From the NCBI RefSeq assembly GCF_900177325.1, contig NZ_FXBL01000004.1:2418001-2482000 (forward strand): 64,000 nt of DNA, written 5' to 3'. The stretch's first letter is position 1, and each line of letters opens with the position of its first letter. Origin of the DNA: Mesorhizobium australicum (lineage in GTDB: Bacteria; Pseudomonadota; Alphaproteobacteria; Rhizobiales; Rhizobiaceae). A program made the translations under genes and the position numbers. Below the pieces are notes generated by a model. That model searched no databases. It saw only the letters and a program-made list of their open reading frames with translations, and was not told the DNA's origin. Shown here one piece after another: positions 1 to 8,499 of the stretch.

Positions 1-693
1 AATCCGGACATGAAGACCAAGGCGGCCCGCTTCGACGCCGACCGTCAGCGCCTCCAGACCGCGCTCGGCGCCGTCGCCTACGAGCCCGTGCCCGCCAAGC
101 TGACGCAGGCGATCCTCGGCGACGGCTCGGACCTGTTCGGCATGCGGAACTGGTGGCGCGGTGCGGTCGCGGCTGGCCTCCTCGTCGCGGCCGCGGCCGG
201 CGGATACGCGCTAGGCATCGCTGGCGGCCCGTCGCGGATTGCAGGCTTGCCCGACCCGGTCGCCGAGCGCGCGGTGACGGCGCATCGCATCTATTCGGCC
301 GAGAAGCTGCACGTCGTCGAGGTCGGCGCCGACCAGAAGGACCATCTCGTCGGCTGGCTCTCCAAGCGCGTCGGAACCGCGCTCACCGCGCCGGATCTCG
401 CGCCGGAGGGTTTCAGCCTCGTCGGCGGGCGGCTCCTGCCCTCCGGGGAGAAGGTCGCCGCGCAGTTTATGTACCAGGACTATTCCGGCAACCGCATCTC
501 GCTCTACGTGACGCAGTCCGCCGGAACGAACGAAACCGGCTTCCGCCTGTTCGAGAATGCGGACGCCCGCGCGTTCTACTGGCTGGACGGCGGTTTCGGC
601 TATGCGATCGCCGGCGCGGTTCCCGAAGCGACCATGGAGGCGGTGGCGCGCGCTGCCTACAGGCAGCTCCTTCCCAGCGCCGCGAAAGGCTAG
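1..693 (+). CDS. anti-sigma factor-like membrane protein (5' end outside window)
   Basis: The reading frame is open to the left edge of the window and the first visible ATG, at base 10, is probably internal, so the gene is 5'-truncated. The visible part has a charged cytoplasmic segment, one membrane helix at about residues 47-70 counted from base 10 (WWRGAVAAGLLVAAAAGGYA), and an extracytoplasmic domain of about 150 residues. The pattern of DPALKARFDADR-like and EPVPAKLT segments followed by one helix is typical of alphaproteobacterial transmembrane anti-sigma factors that hold an ECF sigma factor at the membrane. The sigma gene would be expected just upstream, outside the window. Family assignment is by pattern only. 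Confidence 0.6.
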   Translation, partial: NPDMKTKAARFDADRQRLQTALGAVAYEPVPAKLTQAILGDGSDLFGMRNWWRGAVAAGLLVAAAAGGYALGIAGGPSRIAGLPDPVAERAVTAHRIYSAEKLHVVEVGADQKDHLVGWLSKRVGTALTAPDLAPEGFSLVGGRLLPSGEKVAAQFMYQDYSGNRISLYVTQSAGTNETGFRLFENADARAFYWLDGGFGYAIAGAVPEATMEAVARAAYRQLLPSAAKG

Positions 694-818
694 CGGATGG
701 CGACGGAAACTGTCACAATTCGGCCTGAATCGCGGCGCGAAAGCGCGAGCCGTCGACAGGCGTGGAAGCGCCTGATATCGGCGTAACACCTTCTCGCAGA
801 CGAGGTCATCCTCTCCGC

Positions 819-1913
819 ATGCCCGCCGCGATACGCCCGGCCCGCGCTTCCGACATCGACGCGCTCGTGCGGATCGAGAACGCCGTTTTCCCGACCGATC
901 GCATCTCCCGCCGCTCCTTCCGCCAGCTGATCGAACGCGAGACCGCCGAGACCTTGGTCGCCGAGGTCGAGGGCCAGATCGCCGGCTACTGCATGGTCCT
1001 GTTCCGTAGGGGCAGCGGCGTTGCGCGGCTCTATTCCATCGCGGTCGCGGCCGAGCAGGGCGGTTCGGGTGTCGGGCGCCTGCTGCTCGATGCTGCCGAG
1101 AAGATCGCCTTCGACCACGACCGGCTCGTTCTGCGCCTAGAAGTGCGCGACGACAATGCCCGTGCCATCCGCATCTACGAGAAGGCGGGATACCGGCGCA
1201 TCGGCATGGAGCCGGACTACTACGAGGACCATGCGCCGGCGCTGCGCTACGAGAAGGTGCTGCGCGGCGACGCGAGCTTCGTCACCACGGTGCCGTTCTA
1301 CGAGCAGACCGCCGATTTCACCTGCGGCCCATCCTGCCTGATGATGGCGATGGCGCATTTCCTGCCGGGGTTCACCCCGTCGCCCGTCATGGAGGTGCGC
1401 CTGTGGCGCGAGGCAACCACCGTCTTCATGATGTCCGGACCTGGCGGCTGCGAGCCGTTCGGCCTCGCCGTCGCCGCGCATGAGAACGGCCTGTCGGCCG
1501 AGATCATCGTCTCCTTCTATGGCGCGCTTTTCCTGCAATCTGTGCGCAGCGACGAGAAGAAGCGCGTCATGGAGCTTGCACAGGTCGATTTCAGGAACCG
1601 GGCCGAGGACTACGGCATTCCCGTCGCGACGCGCTCCTTTACGCTGGATGACATCCGCGAAGCGATCGCGCAGGGAAAGCTGGCCGTGGTGCTGATCAGC
1701 GGGTTCGTCATGTTCGGCAAGAAGGTGCCGCACTGGGTGCTGGCGATCGGCGACGACGGCGAGCACATCGTCATCCACGACCCATGGATCGAGGGCGCGC
1801 ATGCCGAGACGACGGCGGACGCAGCCAACATCCCGATCCCCTACGACGTCTTCATGCGGATGGCGCAGTTCGGCAAGAGGCTGCGCGCCGCAGTCATTCT
1901 CGGAAAGCGATAG
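819..1913 (+). CDS. GNAT acetyltransferase fused to C39-like papain-fold peptidase
   Basis: 364 residues. Residues 1-150 are a GNAT domain with the acetyl-CoA loop at 79-89 (EQGGSGVGRLL) and a RimI-like NARAIRIYEKAGY strand-helix. Residues 155-364 are a C39-like peptidase domain with candidate catalytic Cys169 (TCGPSC), His305 (PHWVLAI) and Asp321 (HDPW). The start at 819 is preferred because the RimI-like domain begins there; an upstream in-frame ATG at 762 has no domain support. The stop codon directly abuts the ATG of the ATP-grasp gene, so the two are translationally coupled. Fusions of this kind next to RimK-like ligases have been predicted to make or modify peptides, but the substrate is unknown. 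No transporter or obvious precursor peptide lies next to it. Confidence 0.85.
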   Translation: MPAAIRPARASDIDALVRIENAVFPTDRISRRSFRQLIERETAETLVAEVEGQIAGYCMVLFRRGSGVARLYSIAVAAEQGGSGVGRLLLDAAEKIAFDHDRLVLRLEVRDDNARAIRIYEKAGYRRIGMEPDYYEDHAPALRYEKVLRGDASFVTTVPFYEQTADFTCGPSCLMMAMAHFLPGFTPSPVMEVRLWREATTVFMMSGPGGCEPFGLAVAAHENGLSAEIIVSFYGALFLQSVRSDEKKRVMELAQVDFRNRAEDYGIPVATRSFTLDDIREAIAQGKLAVVLISGFVMFGKKVPHWVLAIGDDGEHIVIHDPWIEGAHAETTADAANIPIPYDVFMRMAQFGKRLRAAVILGKR

Positions 1914-3377
1914 ATGACCTGGGTTATCCTGACCGGCCGGCAGAGCGACATCGATCCCTACGCCTCGCCGCACAAGATCATCACCACCCGCGATTACCTC
2001 ACCCATCCCTCGCTGTTCCGCGGCGTGCGGCCGAAGATCATCAACCTGTCCAACAATGTCGGCTACCAGAGCCGAGGCTACTACGCCTCGCTGCTCGCCG
2101 GCTCGCGGGGGCACAAGGTTATTCCGACGGTCGAGACCATGATCGACTTGTCCGAGAAGAAGCTCTACGAGCACGCGCTTCCCGAGCTCGAAGTGGCGCT
2201 GAACCGCTGCCGCAAGGACATCGGCGGCGAATTCCCCTCGCGCGTGGCCGTCTTCTTCGGGATCGGCCCCTCCAAGGCATGGAACGGGTTCGCGAGGCTC
2301 CTGTTCGACTGGTTCCGCGCCCCCGCGCTCGAAGTGTCGATCAAGGACGGCGGCGAATGGGCCTCGATCCGCAAGATCGGCTTCCTGCCGCTGGCGCGCA
2401 TGAGCGACGAGGAGGAGAAGGCCTTCCTCGAAAGCCTCGAACGCTACACCAGCCGCGAATGGCGCGATTCGAAGGAGCGGACCCCGGCCCGCTACACCTT
2501 CGCGACGCTGATCAACCCGCAGGAAGAGCTGTCCCCGTCCTCGATCTCGTCGCTGAAATACTGGGCGCGCATCGCCGAGAAGATGGGCGTGGAGGTCGAG
2601 CCGATCACCCGGAAGGACCTGGCGAAGCTCGCCAACTACGACGCGCTGTTCATCCGCGAGACGACGTCGATCTCGAACCACACCTACCGCTTCGCACGCC
2701 GCGCCCAGCAGGAGGGCATGCCGGTCATCGACGACCCGCTGTCGATGATCCGCTGCACGAACAAGGTCTACCTGAACGAGCTGATGACCTTCAACAAGGT
2801 GCCGGTGCCGCCGACGGTGACCATCGCCGGCATCGCCGACCTGGAACCGGCGGCCCAGGCGCTCGGCTTTCCGCTGGTCCTGAAGATCCCCGACAGCGCC
2901 TTCTCGCGCGGGGTCAAGAAGGCCTCGAACCTGGAGGAGTTGAAGGCGCTGGCGACGGCATGGCTGGAGGATTCCGACCTGATCATCGCGCAGAAATACA
3001 TCCCCACCCAGTTCGACTGGCGCGTCGGCGTGCTCGGCGGCGAGCCGCTCTTCGCCGTGCAGTATCTGATGGCCAAGAAACACTGGCAGATCGTCAACCA
3101 CGACCGCGGCGGCAAGCCCGACCAGGGCGGCGTCAAGGCCTTCACGCTCAAGGAGACTCCCAAGATCGTCATCGACACGGCGGTCAAGGCCGCCCGCTGC
3201 ATCGGCGACGGCCTCTACGGCGTCGACCTCAAGGAAACCGCCGATGGCGTCTATGTCATCGAGGTCAACGACAATCCGGACCTCGACCACGGCTACGAGG
3301 ATTCGGGCGAGAAGGACGAGGTCTGGGTGAAGCTCACCCAATGGTTCCTCGACCGTCTGGAGCGGACGGGACGGTAG
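1914..3377 (+). CDS. RimK-like ATP-grasp ligase with N-terminal RLAN-type domain
   Basis: 487 residues. The C-terminal 210 or so residues form an ATP-grasp fold of the RimK type: nucleotide-binding strands around PLVLKIPDSAFSRG and LIIAQKYIPTQFDWRVGVL, and the Mg-binding end VIEVNDNPDLDHGYE. The N-terminal 200 or so residues match the alpha+beta domain usually found ahead of this ligase group (RLAN). RimK-like enzymes form amide bonds between an amino acid and a peptide or protein carboxylate using ATP. The start codon follows the stop of the GNAT-C39 gene with no gap, which implies one operon and joint action. True RimK acts on ribosomal protein S6; this longer family member is not expected to share that substrate. 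Confidence 0.88.
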   Translation: MTWVILTGRQSDIDPYASPHKIITTRDYLTHPSLFRGVRPKIINLSNNVGYQSRGYYASLLAGSRGHKVIPTVETMIDLSEKKLYEHALPELEVALNRCRKDIGGEFPSRVAVFFGIGPSKAWNGFARLLFDWFRAPALEVSIKDGGEWASIRKIGFLPLARMSDEEEKAFLESLERYTSREWRDSKERTPARYTFATLINPQEELSPSSISSLKYWARIAEKMGVEVEPITRKDLAKLANYDALFIRETTSISNHTYRFARRAQQEGMPVIDDPLSMIRCTNKVYLNELMTFNKVPVPPTVTIAGIADLEPAAQALGFPLVLKIPDSAFSRGVKKASNLEELKALATAWLEDSDLIIAQKYIPTQFDWRVGVLGGEPLFAVQYLMAKKHWQIVNHDRGGKPDQGGVKAFTLKETPKIVIDTAVKAARCIGDGLYGVDLKETADGVYVIEVNDNPDLDHGYEDSGEKDEVWVKLTQWFLDRLERTGR

Positions 3378-3380
3378 CCG

Positions 3381-3983
3381 CTACGGCCTGGCCAAGGCCT
3401 CGTGCCGCTTCAGGAACTCCCGCTCCACCGTCTTCGCGGGCTTCGGCGCGAGGTCGAGCTTTTCCGGCGAGATCCAGCGCGGCCGCCCGAAATATTGCGC
3501 CGCCTCGGAGGTCGTGAAGCCGGCCAGTTCGGTCGCCTCGAAATAGGCGGCCACCTGGTCGGCGCGCTTGATGTCCTTCTTCAGGGCCTCGGACAGCTTC
3601 GCCGGCAGGCCGAAGCGCAGGTGGATCGCCGCCTGTAGCCGCGCCTCGACCTCCTTGTAGCCGCCGCCGACCACCGCCTTGAACGGCGAGATCATGTCGC
3701 CGATCACATATTCCGGTGCGTCGTGCAGCAGGGCGGCGAGCCGCTGCGCGAGGCTCGCCTCCGGCCGCATCGCATGGAAGATCGCCTCGACGACCAGGGA
3801 ATGCTGACCGACCGAAAAGGCGTGGTCGCCGCGCGTCTGGCCGTTCCAGCGCGCCACGCGCGCCAGACCGTGTGCGACGTCGCCGATCTCGACGTCGAGC
3901 GGCGAGGGGTCGAGCAGGTCGAGCCGGCGGCCCGACAGCATGCGCTGCCAGGCACGCGCGGGAGCGCCGGGACGGTCCGCCAT
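3381..3983 (-). CDS. HD-domain phosphohydrolase (YfbR-like)
   Basis: 200 residues, all helical by pattern. Metal ligands of an HD phosphohydrolase are visible: His61 (QHSLVVE), the His87-Asp88 pair (LLHDAPE) and an Asp in KRADQVAAY near 142. YfbR-type enzymes dephosphorylate deoxynucleoside monophosphates. The ATG overlaps the stop codon of the upstream ygfZ-like gene by one base, so the two are co-translated. The 3' end lies 3 bases from the stop of the convergent ATP-grasp gene, leaving no room for a separate terminator. The substrate is inferred from the family only. Confidence 0.82.
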   Translation of the reverse strand: MADRPGAPARAWQRMLSGRRLDLLDPSPLDVEIGDVAHGLARVARWNGQTRGDHAFSVGQHSLVVEAIFHAMRPEASLAQRLAALLHDAPEYVIGDMISPFKAVVGGGYKEVEARLQAAIHLRFGLPAKLSEALKKDIKRADQVAAYFEATELAGFTTSEAAQYFGRPRWISPEKLDLAPKPAKTVEREFLKRHEALARP

Positions 3984-4864
3984 CAGTCTGCTCCGGTGCT
4001 CGCATCCTGCGGGAAGGTGAAGCGCGCATGCGGCGGGATCGTCAGCGTCACCTCCGTCTCACCGGCCAGGATCGGCACACCTGCGTCAATGGCATCCTTC
4101 ACCCGATCGATCCTGACGATCGCCAGTGCCCGCTCACCCGCGACGGTGCCCAGCGAGCCGATCGCCCGTCCGTTGGCGGTGATTTCGGTGCCGGGCGCCG
4201 GCAGTGGCTTATCGCCGTGGGTCACCAGCACGCGCCGCCGCGCCGTGCCACGATGCTGCATGCGCGAGACGACCTCCTGGCCGACATAGCAGCCCTTCCT
4301 GAAGCCGACGCCGCCGTTCTGGTCGAGCAGCACGTCGTGCGGGAAGGCGTCGGACAGTTGATAGTCGCTCCCGCTCTCCACGACGCCGTTTTCAATCCGC
4401 AACAGGTCCCAGTCCTCAGGCGTGTCCGCGCCCGCCGCGCCGCCATGGCGGCGCCAGACCGCCGGCTCCACGAAGCGCAGATCGCGGAAGGCTTGGGTTG
4501 AATCACTTTCTGAAGGACTTGAATCTGTTCCTGAGCGGCTTGAATCGCTGTCCCACTCGATCGTGACAGGTGTTTGATCCAGCTTCGAAATCTCCGCTTT
4601 CGCCCGCAGCCGGTAGAGCATCAGGCGGCGCGACAGGTCGTCCGCGACGTCCGCCCGGCAGTCGATCAGGAAAGTATCCGCCCCGTCACGGGCGATCAGG
4701 AAGTCGAACAGGATCTTGCCCTGCGGGGTCAGCAGCGCGCACGGTTTCGCCGCGCGTTCCGGCAGGTCCGACAGGTCCGCCGTTACGATGTTCTGCAGGA
4801 AATGTTCGGCGTCGGGTCCCGACACCCGGATCAGCGCACGGTCGGCGAGGGATACGCTCGGCAT
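3983..4864 (-). CDS. ygfZ: YgfZ/GcvT-domain folate-binding Fe-S cluster assembly protein
   Basis: 293 residues. The family signature K-G-C-Y-x-G-Q-E is at residues 190-197; its cysteine is essential in E. coli YgfZ, which uses folate to help repair or assemble [4Fe-4S] enzymes. The N-terminal aminomethyltransferase-like fold is recognisable (residues 1-100), as is the C-terminal beta domain. Residues 105-124 are an unusual Ser/Asp-rich stretch (DSDSSRSGTDSS...) encoded by degenerate GATTCAAG-type repeats at about 4495-4555, absent from typical members. It heads a two-gene unit with the HD hydrolase. ATG start at 4864. Confidence 0.85.
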   Translation of the reverse strand: MPSVSLADRALIRVSGPDAEHFLQNIVTADLSDLPERAAKPCALLTPQGKILFDFLIARDGADTFLIDCRADVADDLSRRLMLYRLRAKAEISKLDQTPVTIEWDSDSSRSGTDSSPSESDSTQAFRDLRFVEPAVWRRHGGAAGADTPEDWDLLRIENGVVESGSDYQLSDAFPHDVLLDQNGGVGFRKGCYVGQEVVSRMQHRGTARRRVLVTHGDKPLPAPGTEITANGRAIGSLGTVAGERALAIVRIDRVKDAIDAGVPILAGETEVTLTIPPHARFTFPQDASTGAD

Positions 4865-4960
4865 CGTGAATCCCGTCTTGCATTGGCAGGGGCCATTACG
4901 TAAGCCGCGTCGATCTCTCCGGCAAGGGCGCCGGCCAGGGGCAGCTGCCAGGGAAACGCC

Positions 4961-6280
4961 ATGTCAACGACTTTCGACCTGATCCTCAAGGGCGGCACGG
5001 TCGTCAACCATGATGGCGAGGGCGTGCGCGATGTCGGCATCGTCGCCGGCCGCACCCATGCGCTGGGCGATCTTTCCCGCGCCAGCGCCGGCGAAACGAT
5101 CGACTGCACAGGCCTGCATGTCCTGCCGGGCGTGGTCGACAGCCAGGTGCATTTCCGCGAGCCCGGCCTGGAGCACAAGGAAGACCTGGAGACCGGTTCG
5201 CGCGCGGCCGTGCTGGGCGGTGTCACCGCGGTCTTCGAAATGCCCAACACCAAGCCGCTGACGACCAGCGAGGCCGCACTCGCCGACAAGGTCGCCCGCG
5301 CCACCGGCCGCATGCACTGCGACTTCGCTTTCTGGGTCGGCGGCACGCGCGACAACGCCAAGGATGTGGCCGAGCTGGAGCGCCTGCCGGGTGCTGCCGG
5401 CATCAAGGTCTTCATGGGCTCGTCCACAGGCGATCTCCTGGTCGAGGACGACGATGGCGTCTATTCGATCCTCAAGAACACCCGCCGCCGCGCCGCCTTC
5501 CATTCGGAGGACGAGTTCCGCCTGCGCCAGCGCCTCGGCGAGCGCGTGCCCGGCGATCCGGCTTCCCACCCCGTCTGGCGCGACGAGATCGCCGCGCTCC
5601 AGTGCACTGAGCGCCTCGTCGCAGTCGCCCGCCGCGCCCGCGCCCGCATCCATGTCCTGCACATTTCGACCGCGGAAGAGATCGAGTTCCTCGAGCACCA
5701 CAAGGATGTCGCCACCTGCGAGGCGACACCGCACCACCTGACGCTGACCGCCGACGACTACGCCCGCCTCGGCACGCTGCTGCAGATGAATCCGCCGGTG
5801 CGAGCCGGCCGCCATCGCGACGGCGTCTGGCGCGGCATCTCGGACGGCATCGTCGACGTGCTCGGCTCCGACCACGCGCCGCACACGCTGGAAGAGAAAG
5901 CAAAACCCTATCCGGATTCACCTTCCGGCATGACGGGCGTGCAGACGCTCGTTCCGGTGATGCTCGACCACGTCAATGCCGGCCGCCTGACCTTGCAGCG
6001 CTTCGTCGATCTCTCCAGCCACGGCCCGAACCGCATTTTCGGCATGGCCCGCAAAGGCCGCATCGCCGCCGGCTACGACGCCGACTTCACCATCGTCGAT
6101 CTGAAGCGCCGCGAAACGATCACCAACGAACAGCAGGGCTCGAAAGCCGGCTGGACCCCGCATCACGGCCGCGAGGTTACCGGCTGGCCCGTCGGCACCA
6201 TCGTGCGCGGCATGCGCGTCATGTGGGACGGCGAGATCGTGACGGCGGGACGGGGCAGGGCGGTGGAGTTTAGTGAGTAG
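4961..6280 (+). CDS. pyrC: dihydroorotase-like amidohydrolase (class I PyrC family)
   Basis: 439 residues, full length for class I dihydroorotase, which closes carbamoyl-aspartate to dihydroorotate in pyrimidine synthesis. Visible residues are HFREPG after the first strand, Lys149 (GIKVFMGSS), His181 (FHSEDE), the HVLHIST region at 231-237 and Asp304 (GSDHAPH). The metal-binding HxH reads S-Q-V-H at 61-64, so the first histidine is glutamine. It may be a divergent or non-catalytic paralogue, or use a different metal arrangement. A ribosome site AGGGA precedes the ATG. No other pyr gene is nearby. The stop codon lies inside the first, degenerate copy of the heptamer array at 6275. Confidence 0.82.
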   Translation: MSTTFDLILKGGTVVNHDGEGVRDVGIVAGRTHALGDLSRASAGETIDCTGLHVLPGVVDSQVHFREPGLEHKEDLETGSRAAVLGGVTAVFEMPNTKPLTTSEAALADKVARATGRMHCDFAFWVGGTRDNAKDVAELERLPGAAGIKVFMGSSTGDLLVEDDDGVYSILKNTRRRAAFHSEDEFRLRQRLGERVPGDPASHPVWRDEIAALQCTERLVAVARRARARIHVLHISTAEEIEFLEHHKDVATCEATPHHLTLTADDYARLGTLLQMNPPVRAGRHRDGVWRGISDGIVDVLGSDHAPHTLEEKAKPYPDSPSGMTGVQTLVPVMLDHVNAGRLTLQRFVDLSSHGPNRIFGMARKGRIAAGYDADFTIVDLKRRETITNEQQGSKAGWTPHHGREVTGWPVGTIVRGMRVMWDGEIVTAGRGRAVEFSE

Positions 6281-6302
6281 GCAGTAGGCAGTAGGCAGTA
6301 GG
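6275..6302 (+). repeat. short heptamer array, CAGTAGG orientation (left arm)
   Basis: One degenerate unit (GAGTAGG, 6275-6281) and three perfect copies of CAGTAGG (6282-6302). The degenerate unit contains the TAG stop of the dihydroorotase gene. The unit is the exact reverse complement of the CCTACTG unit in the 20-copy array at 6688-6827, so the two arrays form an inverted repeat around the four-helix-bundle gene. Confidence 0.97.
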
Positions 6303-6312
6303 GATTGCCTTC

Positions 6313-6684
6313 CTAGCTTGCTTCGATTTTGCGGATCAGGGCTCGCAACATCTTGCCTAGCTGATCGCATTCGAGCAGCCGACGATCTGCTTCGTCTTTC
6401 GAGCTGAAACCGAGACGAACCGCGAGAAGAAGATGCGTCTCGAACTCCTTTAGAGAGCCCTGCGCAATGCGCAGAAACTGTTGGTAAGAGCCCTTGCTAT
6501 CGCGGCCATAGCCTTCCGCAATGTTTGCCGCAATTGAAGTCGCTGCGCGGCGGATTTGATTTGTCAGGCCGTATTGCTCGGATTTCGGCCAGTTTTGAGT
6601 AAGGCCATAGGTCTCGACTGACAGGTCCATGGCGCGTTGCCAGACGAGAAGGTCTCTGTACGAATCAATTTTCGCCGAGTCCAC
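6313..6684 (-). CDS. four-helix-bundle protein (S23/23S rRNA intervening-sequence protein family)
   Basis: 123 residues with the family pattern: [14 protein letters not shown] (8-21), [21 protein letters not shown] (38-58) and a helical tail. Relatives form a pentameric, positively charged four-helix bundle. Some are encoded in 23S rRNA intervening sequences, and the Avd protein of diversity-generating retroelements shares the fold; both facts point to nucleic-acid binding. The start is GTG at 6684, only 3 bases from the end of the 20-copy heptamer array, so the last repeat supplies the only purine-rich sequence upstream. The gene is not inside an rRNA and no reverse transcriptase is present. 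Base composition is lower in GC than its neighbours, suggesting transfer. Confidence 0.88.
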   Translation of the reverse strand: MDSAKIDSYRDLLVWQRAMDLSVETYGLTQNWPKSEQYGLTNQIRRAATSIAANIAEGYGRDSKGSYQQFLRIAQGSLKEFETHLLLAVRLGFSSKDEADRRLLECDQLGKMLRALIRKIEAS

Positions 6685-6687
6685 TTT

Positions 6688-6830
<143 letters not shown>

Positions 6831-6831
6831 C

Positions 6832-7632
6832 TCAATCCCCCGCCACAAAGAACATCCACCGTCCCTCCGGCGTTATGCCGACGCGGTAGAAGATATAGGC
6901 GCCGTAGTTTTTCATGTCCTCGTAGTCGCCCGCCGTGACGATCCGGAACAGTTCAACGCGCTGAGGCGGCGTCAGCTTTTCGATCGGGACGGCGAAGAAA
7001 TACGGCCAGACATAGAGCTCTTCCGGCTTGCCGGCGTCGACATGTACGAAGCCCGCCTCCAGCACTTCTTCCAGGATGGCCAGGATCTCGTGACCCTCGC
7101 CGTCGCCCGACTGCTGCTTGAGGAATTCGATCAGGTCGCCCTCGACGCCGCCGAAGGACAGAGTGGTTGCTCCGTCGCCCATGCCGAGCAGCGGCCGCAG
7201 TTTCTCGATGTCGCCGCTCTTGGTCGCCTCGAGGATCAGCTCGCGCATCCGCCGCGTCGGCCCCGGCAGCCGCGACAGGTCGTAGATGATCTCCGGCACG
7301 ACGGCGTCGGGATCGACATGCGGCCGCGCCGGATCGGCCGTCTCGTCTTCCGACGGCTCGGTTTCCGCCGGCTCGCCGTCGGCGGGCGGCGCGCTCTCAG
7401 GCGGCGTGGCATTCTGCGGCGGGGTTGCCGGGTTCGGCATCGGCACCTCGCCGGACCTGTCAGGCGTCAGGTCGGGCAGCGGCGTGGGGTCGGTGACCTC
7501 AGGCGGCGCCGTCTCGTCCGGCTTGATCTCGCTCAGCGCGAAGGCCTGCACGGCGCAAAGAAGCGAAGAGGCGAAAAATACCGCCCGCAAAGCGATCGTG
7601 GTCGCGCGAAATATCCGCGAAGCGTGAACCAT
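6832..7632 (-). CDS. secreted proline-rich conserved hypothetical protein
   Basis: 266 residues. It begins with a basic N-terminus and hydrophobic signal peptide (about residues 1-32, ending near VQAFA). A low-complexity linker rich in Pro, Glu and Asp (35-100) follows, then a folded domain of about 160 residues ([19 protein letters not shown] to the end). An Ala-X-Ala-like cleavage site suggests export to the periplasm. I do not recognise a functional family; similar short periplasmic proteins occur in rhizobial genomes. It is convergent with the four-helix cassette, whose array ends 4 bases from this stop codon. Confidence 0.75.
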   Translation of the reverse strand: MVHASRIFRATTIALRAVFFASSLLCAVQAFALSEIKPDETAPPEVTDPTPLPDLTPDRSGEVPMPNPATPPQNATPPESAPPADGEPAETEPSEDETADPARPHVDPDAVVPEIIYDLSRLPGPTRRMRELILEATKSGDIEKLRPLLGMGDGATTLSFGGVEGDLIEFLKQQSGDGEGHEILAILEEVLEAGFVHVDAGKPEELYVWPYFFAVPIEKLTPPQRVELFRIVTAGDYEDMKNYGAYIFYRVGITPEGRWMFFVAGD

Positions 7633-7683
7633 GTCGTCCTGCCTGCCTGCTCGGGTCGATGAAAGCGCCGGAGCGGCGCGACG

Positions 7684-7941
7684 TCAATGGCGGCAGATGC
7701 CCGCGGTGAATTCGCCGGCGATGATTCTCTCCCGCATGCGATCGACAAGCGCCACCGCGGCGTCTTCGCCGCAGGTTCGCAGCAATTCGGTGAAGGCGGT
7801 CGAAAGGGCCACTTCGGCGATCAGTTCCGGCTCGATCCCGGCGGACAGGCCATCCGCCCAGGCTTCCGTCTGGCTCTCCAGCGCCGTCAGACGCTTTTCC
7901 TCGCGCATCAGCGCGTCGAGCTCGCCTAAACCTTGACCCAT
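7684..7941 (-). CDS. small helical hypothetical protein
   Basis: 85 residues, mostly helical and acidic, with two cysteines (C73-type position in LLRTCGEDAA and near the C-terminus, GICRH). There is no signal peptide or membrane segment. ATG at 7941; the codon pattern matches neighbouring real genes and the gene ends 51 bases from the start of the secreted protein gene on the same strand, so both may share a promoter in the AT-richer gap 7942-8076. I cannot assign a function. Confidence 0.6.
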   Translation of the reverse strand: MGQGLGELDALMREEKRLTALESQTEAWADGLSAGIEPELIAEVALSTAFTELLRTCGEDAAVALVDRMRERIIAGEFTAGICRH

Positions 7942-8076
7942 CGACTCAATCCACTCGTTGTCGAGGCCAGTGTGCCTGATTCACCGGCCGGCAACCATCC
8001 TCAACGCACGATTAAAAGTTTTAGCACATTTGAATCGACACGCACCCCCGCCTTTGAGCGAAAAGTAAGCGCAAGG

Positions 8077-8499
8077 TTAATTGCCGAACCTGACCGCGAT
8101 GTCGCGCGACAGTTCCTTGCCTTCCTTCATGTAGCGCGAGATCGCCGTGTAGGCGGATTCGGTGCAGGTGGAATAGCCGGCTGCGAAGGAGCGGTAGCCG
8201 TTGTTGAAGCTCGACACGTAGCGGGCGCGCAGCGCCGGCTCGGGGTTCTCCGTCCGCAGCAGGGTTTCCATCTCCTCGCGCCACTGGTTCGAGGTCTCGC
8301 CGCACAGGTTGCGCAGATAGTGCAGCGAGCCGAGGATCTCCGAGAGCCGCAGCAGTCGGCTCTCGAACGGCGCCTCGGCCGCGCGCGTCGATGCTGGTGC
8401 GGCCAGCATCGCCGACAGGATCGCAACCGAGAGAAGAGCCCCACGCACCATGCGCCACTTCTGGCCAAAGATTTGGGCCGCCGCAAGGCGTCGTATCAT
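8077..8499 (-). CDS. exported TIGR02301-type hypothetical protein
   Basis: 140 residues from the ATG at 8499, which overlaps the Nudix stop codon (ATGA). A shorter start at 8451 (MVRGALLS) would give a more standard signal peptide ending near STRAAEA. The mature part is helical with a conserved-looking LCGETSNQWR segment and a C-terminal YSTCTESAY segment, whose two cysteines may pair in the periplasm. This resembles a small alphaproteobacterial family of unknown function. The coupling to the Nudix gene supports the longer frame, or at least co-transcription. Confidence 0.68.
   Translation of the reverse strand: MIRRLAAAQIFGQKWRMVRGALLSVAILSAMLAAPASTRAAEAPFESRLLRLSEILGSLHYLRNLCGETSNQWREEMETLLRTENPEPALRARYVSSFNNGYRSFAAGYSTCTESAYTAISRYMKEGKELSRDIAVRFGN

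Noticed and set aside
1137..3341. 734-codon minus-strand reading frame opposite the GNAT-C39 and ATP-grasp genes
   Set aside because: Low-complexity Arg/Asp/Val-rich shadow of high-GC coding sequence; both plus-strand genes have clear domains.
6313..6684. Four-helix-bundle gene as an rRNA intervening sequence
   Set aside because: The gene is flanked by protein genes and repeats; no 23S rRNA sequence is nearby.
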